Assembly (NCBI GenBank): GCA_050944685.1
Contig: JBMNRP010000007.1
Span: 1-64,000, forward strand
Direction: 5' to 3'
DNA from: CADBRN01 sp050944685
Lineage (GTDB): Bacteria > Bacillota > Clostridia > Lachnospirales > Lachnospiraceae
DNA: 64,000 nt
Shown here: piece by piece, positions 33,869 to 42,274 of the stretch
Numbering within the stretch: the first letter of the stretch is position 1
Layout: each line of letters begins with the position of its first letter
Made by a program: the position numbers and the translations under genes
Notes under the pieces: generated by a model
What the model was told of the DNA's origin: nothing
What the model saw: the letters and a program-made list of their open reading frames with translations, nothing else
Databases searched by the model: none

Positions 33869-35038
33869 TTATTCGCGGGTCACGGCGGTCTCCGCTCCCG
33901 CACCGAAAGGATCCCCCGCACCTGAGGGCAGACCGCATTCGACGATAAAGGCTTTCGTCATGTCCCCGAAGGGCTGCTGCAGACGCAGACGCCATCCGTG
34001 CATCTCGATGATTTTCTTCGCGATGGACAGGCCGAGACCGCTGCCTTTCTCCGCGCTTCTCGCTTCATCTTCCTTGACGAAGGGCTCAAAAATCCGGTCC
34101 GGGTCCCCTGTGATTTTTCTTCCGCTGTCCTGAACAATCACGAATTCTATCCCTGCCTGACGGACCGCCGAGAGGATGACCTTCGTTCCGGACGGATTGT
34201 GCCGCATGGCATTCACCAGAAGATTCGTAAATACCCGGGAGAGCTGGATCGGATCCGCTGTCACTCTGCATGGTTCTTCCGGAATCTCCACCGAAAATTC
34301 CATGCCTGCCTTCTCCATATCCGGATACAGGGCGGCCGCGTCCCGCAGCAGCAGCTCATGCAGATCGACCTGCTTCAGATCCAGCGAAAATCCGGCGCTG
34401 TCCAGCTTCGTATACATCATGAGCACATTCAGCAGCTCGCTCATGCGGCCGCAGTTGCTGACAATCTTGTCCAGATAGTCCTGCTTCTCCCGCTCATCGG
34501 TGATCATACCGTCCCGCATCGCCTTTGAATAGCCGGACACCGTCGTCATCGGGGTCCGCAGATCGTGGGCGATATCCGCAAACAGCAGATTCCTTTTTTC
34601 ATCGAATCTTTCGTGCTCCTCCTCCCGTTTGCGTTCTATTTCATCCACCTTGCGGTCCACCAGCCGCGAATAGATTACAATTCCAATGGCCGGCGGGAGA
34701 AGAATCAGCGCCAGGATGGTGAAAAAGAGAATCAGAATCAGGGCATTGTCCCGGATTCCGGAAGTAGGATTGCGAAGTGCCGCAAAAAACAGGATCTCCA
34801 GGGCCTGCAAAACGGCTCCTGCCCCGCTTCCGGAGACCCCAATGGCCTCCATTCTGCTTTGAAAGCCGCCGCGCAAAAGAGGAAGCAGCAGCGATCGCGT
34901 CAGAAAGAATATGAAGTATTCTGCGACCACCACACAGACAAGAATCGCCAGAAAAGACAGAATGAGATATTTGCGGAGATCCTTCCGGTCGTAATACGAT
35001 CTGTCCTCTTTCGTATGTTCTCTGCTGGCTTTGTTCAC
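33869..35038 (-). CDS. Sensor histidine kinase
   Basis: 389 residues: two membrane helices (about 24-47 and 98-123) around a short outer loop of 50 residues, a charged linker, HisKA with the phosphorylated His158 in IAHDLRTPM, and an ATPase domain with LLVNAMRHNP (N box), VQDSGRKI and GSGLGLSIAKKI. It overlaps its response regulator by four bases. The small sensory loop suggests sensing within the membrane or through a partner. The signal is unknown; the neighbouring DUF975 gene is a candidate target. Confidence 0.93.
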   Translation of the reverse strand: MNKASREHTKEDRSYYDRKDLRKYLILSFLAILVCVVVAEYFIFFLTRSLLLPLLRGGFQSRMEAIGVSGSGAGAVLQALEILFFAALRNPTSGIRDNALILILFFTILALILLPPAIGIVIYSRLVDRKVDEIERKREEEHERFDEKRNLLFADIAHDLRTPMTTVSGYSKAMRDGMITDEREKQDYLDKIVSNCGRMSELLNVLMMYTKLDSAGFSLDLKQVDLHELLLRDAAALYPDMEKAGMEFSVEIPEEPCRVTADPIQLSRVFTNLLVNAMRHNPSGTKVILSAVRQAGIEFVIVQDSGRKITGDPDRIFEPFVKEDEARSAEKGSGLGLSIAKKIIEMHGWRLRLQQPFGDMTKAFIVECGLPSGAGDPFGAGAETAVTRE

Positions 35039-35730
35039 TCTTCCGGCACCTCCAGGCGATAACCAAGTCCCCGGATAGTCGAGATATAGCGGTAGGGATC
35101 TTCGGAAAGCTTGTCCCGCAGCCTGCTGATGCAGACCATGACGCTGTTGTCAGAAGCGAAATACTCCTCTCCCCAGCCACACTCATAGATCTGCTGCTTC
35201 GTAAATACTTTCCGGGGATTTTCCATGAACATCATCATGATCTTCAGTTCCGCGGAAGTGAGTGCAATGGGCTCTCCACCCCGGGTCAGCGTGCATGTAT
35301 CCGGGTCCAGAACCAGATCCCCGGCTTCCAGCTTCGGGGTTCCCGTCTTTCCTTCCGCCCCGCCCATCATCCTGACCCGGCGGATGTTTGAGTTGACACG
35401 CGCTATTACCTCCAGCGGATTAAACGGCTTTACGATATAGTCATCCGCCCCAAGATCCAGGCCGAGAATTTTGTCGGAATCCTGATCTTTCGCGGACAGG
35501 ATAATGACCGGAAGCGCACTCTTCTCCCGGATTTTCCGCATCACATGAAAGCCGTCCAGTTCCGGCATCATGATATCCAGAATGCAGAGGTCGACCTGAT
35601 CCTTTCGGATCAGGTCCAGAACCTCTGTCCCGTTCTTTGCCTCCAGCACCCCGTATCCGGCATTTTCCAGATAAAGGCGCAGAAGACTTCGTATTTCGCT
35701 CTCATCGTCTGCAATCAGAATTTGATACAC
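35035..35730 (-). CDS. OmpR/PhoB-family response regulator
   Basis: 231 residues: receiver domain with acidic pocket DDE (8-10), phospho-acceptor Asp52 in LCILDIMMP, and Lys in YIVKPFNP. The winged-helix DNA-binding domain (about 130-228) ends VCISRLRDKL-EDPYRYISTIRGLGYRLE. Partner of the overlapping histidine kinase gene. No specific regulon can be assigned. Confidence 0.95.
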   Translation of the reverse strand: MYQILIADDESEIRSLLRLYLENAGYGVLEAKNGTEVLDLIRKDQVDLCILDIMMPELDGFHVMRKIREKSALPVIILSAKDQDSDKILGLDLGADDYIVKPFNPLEVIARVNSNIRRVRMMGGAEGKTGTPKLEAGDLVLDPDTCTLTRGGEPIALTSAELKIMMMFMENPRKVFTKQQIYECGWGEEYFASDNSVMVCISRLRDKLSEDPYRYISTIRGLGYRLEVPEE

Positions 35731-35834
35731 TGCGAATTTTCCTTTCTGTCACCGGCCCGGATTCAGGGTTCCTGTGCAGCCCAGTCCCGGGTCTAGCGTC
35801 ATCCGATTCTCACAGCCGAATCATCAAACACCCG

Positions 35835-37283
35835 TCAGGGAAGGTCCGTGGGATCCGGAGTTTCTTCCGCATCGTCCCCGGCAGAATCCGTTCCTGCCGC
35901 GACATCACTTCCGGCATTTCCCTCCGGCTCCGTTCCTGCTGCGACATCGTTTCCGGCATTTTCCGTCCTCTCCTGCCCCGATGCAAAAGCACCTGTATCC
36001 TGCTCCGCGGGATTGCTGCCAGAGGCCCGGCTGTTCCAGCCTCCGTCCGTGTTCTGTGAAGCCTGCTGATTCCAGGAATACCCCGGATACTGACCTCCCT
36101 GCCAGCTCTGGCCGTTCGGATTGTTCCAGTTTCCGTTCGGGTTCTGGCCTCCCTGCCAGCTTTGACCGTTCGGATTGTTCCAGCTTCCGTTCGGGTTCTG
36201 GCCTCCCTGCCAGCTTTGGCCGTTCGGATTGTTCCAGCTTCCGTTCGGGTTCTGGCCTCCCTGCCAGCTTTGACCGTTCGGATTGTTCCAGTTTCCGTTC
36301 GGGTTCTGGCCTCCCTGCCAGCCTGGACCGTTCGGATTGTTCCAGTTTCCGTTCGGGTTCTGGCCTCCCTGCCAGCTTTGGCCGTTCGGATTATTCCAGT
36401 TTCCGCTCGGATTGTTCCAGCTTCCACCCTGCGGTCCCGCGGGATTTCCATAGCGGAGTCTCTCATAGAGAGCCGCCGACGTCATCTCTTTGTACGGTCC
36501 TACATAAAACAGTCTGAGAATTCCAAGCGTAATGACACTCAGAAGTTCCCATCCGATAAAGGAAAGATCCAGCAGAAACGCGTGCCACTTATTGCCTGTC
36601 ATCATCTGCTTGCTGCGGGCAAAGGCTTCTTCCCTGGTCATGTCCGGATCCTCCGCCAGCAGATAAGGAATCATCCGGTACTCGTAATACTTTATGATTC
36701 CGGGAATAACAAAGAGCAGGCTCCAGAGGAATGTATAAAGCGCGCGGAAAAACATGGTCCGCACCACAGACTTGTAGTTGCTGTCAAATACATAGGTCAC
36801 TTCCCCCACCTGGGCAGGCCGGTTCAGATTCAATATCGTATAACGCCTGCCTCCTACTTCCAGAGGATTCAGCAGGAAAACGGAAATCACGATGACAATC
36901 GCGACGGCAATCAGCGAAATCACGATGATACCGACCGTCACGCCCACGGTGAACATTCCGCTGGGAAATCCCGAAACGTCACCCTCATCCTGAGATGAGG
37001 AATCACCCTCCCAGGATTCTTCCCCGTTCCAGGACTTTTCACTGCCCCGCAGATCGCGGTTGTCCTGATCCCTGCCGTCATTCCAGTCGTCATCATACTC
37101 CGTTATCGAAGAATCATTTTCCTGAAAAATCTCCTTAATATCGGAGCCGTTGACTCCGAAACCGACGCTGCCGAAGGCCCCTCCGGCCACGATCGCGAGA
37201 ATCAGGGCAATCACTACCGTCTTCCAGTAATTGGCCTGAAATGCGGCTTTCCCCTTCCTCTTCAATTCAGATATTGTCCACAT
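35835..37283 (-). CDS. DUF975 membrane protein with long Asn/Gly/Gln repeat tail
   Basis: 482 residues. The start MWTISELKRKGKAAFQANYWKT and the segment LLFVIPGIIKYYEYRMIPYLLAEDP are typical of DUF975, a family of multi-helix membrane proteins of unknown function. An acidic, Ser-rich insertion (about 57-105) follows the first helix. After residue 290 the protein becomes six 18-residue repeats rich in Asn, Gly, Gln, Pro and Trp (NPNGQSWQGGQ), then an acidic Glu/Ala/Gly tail. The tail is probably cytoplasmic and disordered. Ribosome site AAGGAG. It is upstream of, and reads toward, the two-component genes with 104 bp between, so read-through is possible. Confidence 0.88.
   Translation of the reverse strand: MWTISELKRKGKAAFQANYWKTVVIALILAIVAGGAFGSVGFGVNGSDIKEIFQENDSSITEYDDDWNDGRDQDNRDLRGSEKSWNGEESWEGDSSSQDEGDVSGFPSGMFTVGVTVGIIVISLIAVAIVIVISVFLLNPLEVGGRRYTILNLNRPAQVGEVTYVFDSNYKSVVRTMFFRALYTFLWSLLFVIPGIIKYYEYRMIPYLLAEDPDMTREEAFARSKQMMTGNKWHAFLLDLSFIGWELLSVITLGILRLFYVGPYKEMTSAALYERLRYGNPAGPQGGSWNNPSGNWNNPNGQSWQGGQNPNGNWNNPNGPGWQGGQNPNGNWNNPNGQSWQGGQNPNGSWNNPNGQSWQGGQNPNGSWNNPNGQSWQGGQNPNGNWNNPNGQSWQGGQYPGYSWNQQASQNTDGGWNSRASGSNPAEQDTGAFASGQERTENAGNDVAAGTEPEGNAGSDVAAGTDSAGDDAEETPDPTDLP
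36078..36401 (-). repeat. Six 54-bp tandem repeats within the DUF975 gene
   Basis: Each unit encodes 18 residues of the form NWNNPNGQSWQGGQNPNG. Variation between units is limited to single residues (S for N; GPG for GQS; the last unit ends QYPGYSW). Length change in frame by recombination is expected. The opposite strand is also open here as a result. Confidence 0.92.
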
Positions 37284-37483
37284 CTTTATTTCTCCTTATG
37301 ATTTACCTTCCGACAATTTCCACTCGGTGATCTGCGGCATTCCCCTGCCCCGTCCGAAAACGAACGGAAAGAAATGAACCAGAGGACCTCCCGTATTTTC
37401 ACCGGATAACCCTACCTTATCAGAGGAATCTTTCTGTTCAATCGGAAAAACCTTTCAGCTATCTTAAAATTTCGCCGGTAAAT

Positions 37484-37511
37484 AAAAAAAGACAGGGACT
37501 CCCGCCCTGTC
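37484..37511 (-). terminator. Terminator after the PaaI-type thioesterase gene
   Basis: Minus strand GACAGGG, 7-nt loop, CCCTGTC, then TTTTTTT. Confidence 0.9.
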
Positions 37512-37568
37512 CTGTTCATATCGGGTTATTCTGTTGTCATCACGATTCAGCAAGTACGGAACTCCCTC

Positions 37569-37967
37569 TCAGAGCTTGAATCCGGTAAAGACGATCTGCG
37601 CGATATCCCGTCCCAGATCGTCGACGACATCGACGTTATAAATCGCCGAGCTGCGTCCGTTCTTTTTGCAGACGGCAGCTGCGATCAGTTTCGTGCCCTT
37701 TGACCCGGCGAGAAAATTTACGCTCACCTGCTGAGCCACCGTCGGCCGGTGCACATTGTTTGCGGCCGCAGCAAAAGCAAGGTCGGCCAGCGTAAAGATC
37801 GCACCGCCCATGACACCGTTATTCGCGTTTTTATGATCGGCGGTCAGATCCAGACTTGCCCGGCTCCAGTCCTCGCCCAGCTCGTCCAGATGTACGCCGT
37901 TTACCAAGGCGAAGCGGTCATGACGGAAATATTCCCTGGCCTCTTCGACCGAGTTAAAAGTACTCAT
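37569..37967 (-). CDS. PaaI-family hotdog thioesterase
   Basis: 132 residues with the hotdog pattern: DHKNANNGVMGGAIFTLADLAFAAAAN, in which the Asn/Gly-rich turn and Asp form the active site, then TVAQQVSVNFLAG. PaaI-type enzymes hydrolyse acyl-CoA thioesters. The start overlaps the end of the upstream gene by 14 bases, so translation is probably coupled. Substrate unknown. Confidence 0.93.
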   Translation of the reverse strand: MSTFNSVEEAREYFRHDRFALVNGVHLDELGEDWSRASLDLTADHKNANNGVMGGAIFTLADLAFAAAANNVHRPTVAQQVSVNFLAGSKGTKLIAAAVCKKNGRSSAIYNVDVVDDLGRDIAQIVFTGFKL

Positions 37968-38415
37968 CCGTACTGTTCCTCATTCCCTCATACCAGGCTT
38001 TGAAATCGTCTATGTTCAGACGTTCTTCCAGATGGTCGCTCGGGCGGGAAGCACCCTCGATGATTTTCCTGCAGGAATGCTTCTTGCTGTACAGCTGATC
38101 GTACGTCAGTCCGATCGGGTTCCCGTATTTCAGGCTGGTCTTGTAACAGGTATATTCCCGGATCAGAGGAGGCGTCGCATCCCGGAAATCACGAGCGAGA
38201 TTTCTCCGCTCCTGATAGATCTCCCGGGCAATCTGTTCCTCTTCCATCCCCTCGGCTTCCATCTCAAAGGCTCTCAGCTGAAGTCTGCTGATCTTCTCGA
38301 GATAGTCTTTTCGGTAAGGATTCCCGGCGAATCCGCCGTTTTCCAGTATCTTCAGTTCCCTCTCATACTCCTCGTCCATACGGTCGAGATCTTCAACAGA
38401 AAAAAATATGGTCAC
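37954..38415 (-). CDS. Hypothetical charged helical protein
   Basis: About 153 residues, highly charged and predicted mostly helical (EEYERELKILENGG, QLRAFEMEAEGMEEEQIAREIYQERR), with a more structured C-terminal part (YGNPIGLTYDQLYSKKHS). No signal, no membrane segment, and no family recognised. The start is either GTG 38415 (after AGGTGA) or GTG 38424. It is translationally coupled to the thioesterase gene, so it may share a function with it; this is positional inference. Confidence 0.7.
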   Translation of the reverse strand: MTIFFSVEDLDRMDEEYERELKILENGGFAGNPYRKDYLEKISRLQLRAFEMEAEGMEEEQIAREIYQERRNLARDFRDATPPLIREYTCYKTSLKYGNPIGLTYDQLYSKKHSCRKIIEGASRPSDHLEERLNIDDFKAWYEGMRNSTDEYF

Positions 38416-38603
38416 TGAATTCACCTGCCTTATTACATTTGCCGGCGTAAATCTTTCATATATTTTACACTATACCATTTCCGACCATTTTAGTCGCGTT
38501 TTTTTCTTTGAACAAAAGCAGGAATTTCCCCGGCACGCAGTACACAGGACTGCGGGGACAGGGTATAATAACAATATCTTTTTTTCTGCAGGAGGAATTA
38601 GCC

Positions 38604-39284
38604 ATGTTGATGGAGCTTGCGCGAATTGAAATCGTGGAATACGGAAAAAAAATGGTGTCCGGAGGTCTGACGCAGGGAACTGCCGGCAATCTGAGCATTT
38701 TTGACCCGGAACTGGGCCTGATGGCGATCAGTCCGTCCGGCGTTCCCTATGAAGATACGCGCCCGGAGGACGTCGTGGTCATGCGCACAGGAGGAGAGAT
38801 CGTCGACGGAAACGCCCGTCCGTCCAGCGAATATCTGCTCCATTTCGCGATTTACGAAAAAAGGAGCGACGCCCGCGCCATTGTCCACGCTCACTCGATG
38901 TTCTGCACGACGCTCGCCTGCATGAGAATGCCGCTGAAATCCATCCATTATGCGATCGCGGGCGCCGGTGCGCCGGAGATCCCGCTTGTGCCTTACCACA
39001 CGTTCGGAACAAAAGAACTCGCGGACGCAGTCCGCGAGTCCGTCGATCCGTCCGCCCGGGGACTGCTTCTCGCCAATCACGGAATGCTCGCCTTTCACGA
39101 ATCGATGAAAAGTGCCTTCGGCCTGGCGCTCACCATGGAGTGGTGCGCGGAGGTGCAATGGAGATGCCTGTGCGCCGGAACCCCGAACTATCTCACGAAG
39201 GAACAGATGAAGAGGGCCATGAAGCGGTACGAGAGCTACGGTCAGATCTCGGAAGACGGGACACATCCCCACGGATACATGTAA
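38604..39284 (+). CDS. Class II aldolase (L-fuculose-phosphate aldolase-like)
   Basis: 226 residues, one class II aldolase/adducin domain: TAGNLSIF (written TQGTAGNLSIF here), the acid-base Glu in RPSSEYLLHFAIYE, and the zinc His pair HAHS in AIVHAHSMFC, with a third His in LLANHGMLAF. Members split fuculose-, ribulose- or rhamnulose-phosphate or act as epimerases. The ATG at 38604 follows AGGAGG by eight bases; the open frame extends further upstream without coding evidence. The gene is alone, so the sugar is not determined. Confidence 0.92.
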   Translation: MLMELARIEIVEYGKKMVSGGLTQGTAGNLSIFDPELGLMAISPSGVPYEDTRPEDVVVMRTGGEIVDGNARPSSEYLLHFAIYEKRSDARAIVHAHSMFCTTLACMRMPLKSIHYAIAGAGAPEIPLVPYHTFGTKELADAVRESVDPSARGLLLANHGMLAFHESMKSAFGLALTMEWCAEVQWRCLCAGTPNYLTKEQMKRAMKRYESYGQISEDGTHPHGYM

Positions 39285-39322
39285 TCCGGAGCAGGCCGGA
39301 AATACAGAAAACGATTTCCGCG

Positions 39323-39724
39323 TCAGCGGGTGATTTTCACATACACCTTGCGCGTCCTCGGTCCGTCGAACTCGACGAAATAAATGCCCTGCCATGTACC
39401 GAGCAGAAGATGTCCGTCGTTAATAATGATCTGCTCGGAAAATCCGATCATACTCGCTTTCAGATGCGCCGCGGAATTTCCCTCGGCGTGAAGATATCCG
39501 TCCTCCCAGGGGACAATCTTGTTGATCTCTTTCGTAAAATCTCGCACGACGTTCGGATCGGCATTCTCATTGATTGTGACCGCCGCCGTCGTGTGCGGAA
39601 TAAATACCGTGCAGACGCCGGAATCGACGCCGCTCTGGCGGACGATTCCCTCGACCCTGCTGGTAATATCCAGCATCTGCGTGTGCTTCGTTGTCCGGAC
39701 CGAAAATCCTTCGATGTCTCTCAT
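39323..39724 (-). CDS. YjbQ-family protein (UPF0047)
   Basis: 133 residues: FIPHTTAAVTINENADPNV, DGYLHAEGNSAAHLKASMIG and LGTWQGIYFVEFDGPRTRKV are the conserved blocks of the YjbQ/UPF0047 family. It is annotated as a secondary thiamine-phosphate synthase on the basis of activity of a homologue; the true role is unclear. It follows the thioesterase gene by 10 bp (ribosome site GAGGAGGG) in a run VanZ - membrane protein - thioesterase - YjbQ. Confidence 0.95.
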   Translation of the reverse strand: MRDIEGFSVRTTKHTQMLDITSRVEGIVRQSGVDSGVCTVFIPHTTAAVTINENADPNVVRDFTKEINKIVPWEDGYLHAEGNSAAHLKASMIGFSEQIIINDGHLLLGTWQGIYFVEFDGPRTRKVYVKITR

Positions 39725-39734
39725 AATTCCCTCC

Positions 39735-40172
39735 TCACTTCTTCTCTTTCGCCTCCGCTTTTTCCAGCTCCATCTGCCGGATCAGATTCTGATGAAGCTG
39801 CGGAAATTCTTTTTTCAGGGCAATCACTTTCCCTTCCCCGTTCAGAAAGCAGTGCTCCGTCACGCCCGTGGCGACCAGACTCCCATCCGGCCGGCTGACG
39901 ACATATTCAAAATGAAGGCGCACTCCGTTGTATTTCCGGATTTTCGCGCAAATCTGCACCTCGTCCCCGAAGCGCGTGCTGGATTTAATCTGACAGGAAA
40001 ATCCCGTCACCGGGGCAGACAGCCCCATCGCCTCGCACTCCCGGTATCCGCACCCGATCTGCTCGAGATAATCAATGCGCGCGTTTTCCATCCAGCGGAT
40101 ATAGTTGGAGTGATGCGTCACGCCCATTTTATCGGTTTCATAATAATGTACCATGTGGGTGATCGGTCTCAT
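39735..40172 (-). CDS. Acyl-CoA thioesterase (4HBT hotdog family)
   Basis: 145 residues. HYYETDKMGVTHHSNYIRWMENARIDYLE is the active-site region of 4-hydroxybenzoyl-CoA thioesterase-type enzymes (YbgC group), with the catalytic Asp in ETDKMG. Substrate not determinable. The ATG at 40172 follows AGGAGAG and overlaps the stop of the upstream gene, consistent with coupled translation; a longer frame to 40226 is unlikely. Confidence 0.92.
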   Translation of the reverse strand: MRPITHMVHYYETDKMGVTHHSNYIRWMENARIDYLEQIGCGYRECEAMGLSAPVTGFSCQIKSSTRFGDEVQICAKIRKYNGVRLHFEYVVSRPDGSLVATGVTEHCFLNGEGKVIALKKEFPQLHQNLIRQMELEKAEAKEKK

Positions 40173-40900
40173 TTTTCTCTCCTGTCCTCCCCCGGTCTTT
40201 TCTTCGTGCTCTGTATCCGGTCCCACGCTTCCAGCAGCTTTTCATCCGCCGACATTCTTTCCGGCGCAATTTCCCGGCAGATATTGAGATACTCCTCTAT
40301 CTCTGTCGTTATCGCACCGGGACATTTCCCGCGAAGCCTGGCGAACAGATCTCCCGTTTCGGGAAGGGAAAACAGCGGCTTCCCGCTGCCATCCATGGCA
40401 TTCATGAAATCTCCGAATCTCCGGTGATACGACTTTGCGGACGGACCGAATTTTCCCGGAAACGGGTGAACGCACGGCCCCACGTCTCCCCGGACGATAT
40501 ATTTCACTTCCTTGTATGGGACAATTCTCCGGACCACGCCCATATACACTTCCGCCGAATCCTTTCCGAAACGGAAATACCAGTTCTGTCTGCTGTCAAA
40601 CAGAACGAGAAACAGCGCGAAAAAAATCACCGGAGCCAGATACCCGAATATCAGATAAATATTCATCCAGTAAAAATAGGTCCCGAGCGCTGCGTCGACC
40701 GCAACCTTATTGACCCGGATCAGTATGTCCGAAATCAGAAACGCCGCAGCCAGAAGCAGGCAGGCCCGCTCCGCTCCGGAACAGTATTTCCAGAAATTCG
40801 AGGGGTAAAACCGCTTCCCTGTTCCCCGGAACAGATAGATTCTTCCGTCCGATTCCCTGTCTTTTCTATTTTTCTTTTTCTGTTCTTCCCGGATAATCAT
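40169..40900 (-). CDS. Membrane protein of unknown function
   Basis: 243 residues: basic N-terminus (EEQKKKNRKDRE), two membrane helices (about 44-62 and 78-100), then a soluble domain of about 140 residues that begins SRQNWYFRFGKDSAEVYMGVVRRIVPYKEVKYIVRG, a pattern like membrane-attached PH-type (YcxB or bPH) domains. Family not certain. No strong ribosome site is visible; the start is 17 bp after the VanZ stop, so it may depend on coupling. Confidence 0.7.
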   Translation of the reverse strand: MIIREEQKKKNRKDRESDGRIYLFRGTGKRFYPSNFWKYCSGAERACLLLAAAFLISDILIRVNKVAVDAALGTYFYWMNIYLIFGYLAPVIFFALFLVLFDSRQNWYFRFGKDSAEVYMGVVRRIVPYKEVKYIVRGDVGPCVHPFPGKFGPSAKSYHRRFGDFMNAMDGSGKPLFSLPETGDLFARLRGKCPGAITTEIEEYLNICREIAPERMSADEKLLEAWDRIQSTKKRPGEDRREK

Positions 40901-40917
40901 GTTTCTATTCTATCATA

Positions 40918-41421
40918 TCATCGCTCGGATGGGCGATCATTCCGTCTGTTCCGCCTCTTCTTTCCGCACCGCCGAACCAGTGCCGTCAAGAGCAGGCCCG
41001 CGGCGGCGCCGCCCGTATCAATCATCACATCCGAAAACCGCCCCGAGCGGCCCTCGACGAACAGCTGATGAAATTCATCGGTACATGCGTACAGAAACGC
41101 AAACGCCAGTCCGGAAAGCGCAGCCTTTTTCTCATCAGAGGGCTCTTTTCTGCTGCGCAGTACAGTCCGCACAAAGACTGCCAGGACGGCATATTCCGCT
41201 GCGTGTGCGCATTTGCGGACGAAAAAATCGACATTTTCCGCAAACATCAGCTGACGGGAGGCCGTCCAGCTCTGGAAGCCCGGCACGAATATACGGTACA
41301 GGAACCATCCGACCGACAGGCTCATATCCGACGATTCTTCGCCCGGCGTTGCCGACATGCAGAATATCAATACCATCCAGGCCGCCGTCAGACAGGTATA
41401 TATTTTCTCTTTTTTATTCAT
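40918..41421 (-). CDS. VanZ-family membrane protein
   Basis: 167 residues with four membrane helices. WMVLIFCMSATPGEESS, KCAHAAEYAVLAVF and YACTDEFHQLFVEGRSGRFSDVMIDTGGAAAG are the conserved VanZ-like blocks. VanZ gives low-level teicoplanin resistance in enterococci; relatives such as this one are widespread and mostly of unknown role. First gene of a run of four. Confidence 0.93.
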   Translation of the reverse strand: MNKKEKIYTCLTAAWMVLIFCMSATPGEESSDMSLSVGWFLYRIFVPGFQSWTASRQLMFAENVDFFVRKCAHAAEYAVLAVFVRTVLRSRKEPSDEKKAALSGLAFAFLYACTDEFHQLFVEGRSGRFSDVMIDTGGAAAGLLLTALVRRCGKKRRNRRNDRPSER

Positions 41422-41553
41422 TCTGAACTCGTTCCCTGTATCCTGTTTCCGGGGAATCCGGCAAATGTCCGCAAAATATCTGCCTCCCGGATTTTTTCAG
41501 GCCAATACTGGATATTATAGAAGGAAATTCTTCTGCATTCAACCAAAAAAGGA

Positions 41554-41589
41554 TTGACATCCGATCAATATATGATAATATATTCATAT
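41554..41589 (+). promoter_or_regulatory. Promoter and ArsR-type operator of the metal efflux operon
   Basis: TTGACA (41554-41559), 16 bp, TAATAT (41576-41581). An inverted repeat ATATGA-N8-TCATAT (41570-41589) covers the -10 box. SmtB/CzrA repressors bind A+T-rich inverted repeats in just this position. Confidence 0.75.
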
Positions 41590-41632
41590 GAACGAACAAT
41601 CATTATACCGATGAGCGGAGGTGATTCAGCAA

Positions 41633-41974
41633 ATGCCGATCCCGATGAAGAACAGAGAGGAACACTGTACGAAACTTCTGGAGCAGATTTCGGAAGATGA
41701 GCTGATCGACATGGCGGAACTTTTCCGGATATTCGGCGACTCCACACGGATCAAGATCCTGTACGATCTGACCTGCGGAGAGCGGAATGTGACGGAAATC
41801 TGCGACGATCTCGACATGAACCAGTCAGCGATCTCTCATCAGCTGAAAATTCTTCGGACCGCCAAACTCGTGAAAGCCCGCCGGGAAGGGAAATCCATCC
41901 TCTACTCCCTCGCGGATGACCACGTTCTGACAATAATCGCAATGGGCAAGGAACACGTCGAAGAGCCGCAATAA
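41633..41974 (+). CDS. ArsR/SmtB-family metal-sensing repressor, zinc/cadmium type
   Basis: 113 residues, winged helix with recognition region TEICDDLDMNQSAISHQLKIL. The last helix keeps the alpha-5 zinc site of SmtB/CzrA: Asp95-x-His97 and His108-x-x-Glu111 (in ADDHV and KEHVEE), at the same spacing as in SmtB. The Cys pair of the CadC alpha-3 site is not complete (one Cys in EICDD). Zinc (or cadmium) binding should release it from the operator overlapping its own promoter. The ATG at 41633 follows GGAGGTGA by eight bases. Confidence 0.94.
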   Translation: MPIPMKNREEHCTKLLEQISEDELIDMAELFRIFGDSTRIKILYDLTCGERNVTEICDDLDMNQSAISHQLKILRTAKLVKARREGKSILYSLADDHVLTIIAMGKEHVEEPQ

Positions 41975-42018
41975 GCTGTTGGTTTCGCTGCAGAATATGC
42001 GGCAGAAGGAGATTCCCC

Positions 42019-42234
42019 ATGAAAAAAAGATATGACTGCGAAGTAGACTGTGCAAACTGCGCCGCAAAGATCGAAGAAGCTGTCAGCGGCATCGACGGCG
42101 TCAAAAACGCCCGGGTCAATTTCATGACCCAGAAATTTACGCTCGAAACCGATGACGATAAATTCAATGACATCCTGCAGTCGGCGATCAAAATCGCAAA
42201 AAAAGTGGAGCCGGATTTCGAGATCAAGCTCTGA
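42019..42234 (+). CDS. Free-standing HMA metal-binding protein, zinc/cadmium type
   Basis: 71 residues, a single HMA domain with DCANCAAKI (Cys11, Cys14), the exact metal motif normally found in the N-terminal domain of ZntA/CadA ATPases, where the Asp before the first Cys favours divalent metals. It sits between the ArsR gene and a P1B-ATPase that has no HMA domain, so it likely delivers metal to that pump or regulates it. Confidence 0.93.
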   Translation: MKKRYDCEVDCANCAAKIEEAVSGIDGVKNARVNFMTQKFTLETDDDKFNDILQSAIKIAKKVEPDFEIKL

Positions 42235-42274
42235 CCATTCCACGGAATAAACTATTTGAAGGAGGTTTACAGCC

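Noticed and set aside
36078..36401. Tandem repeats considered as a CRISPR array or VNTR outside genes
   Set aside because: Units are contiguous with no spacers and keep the DUF975 reading frame exactly.
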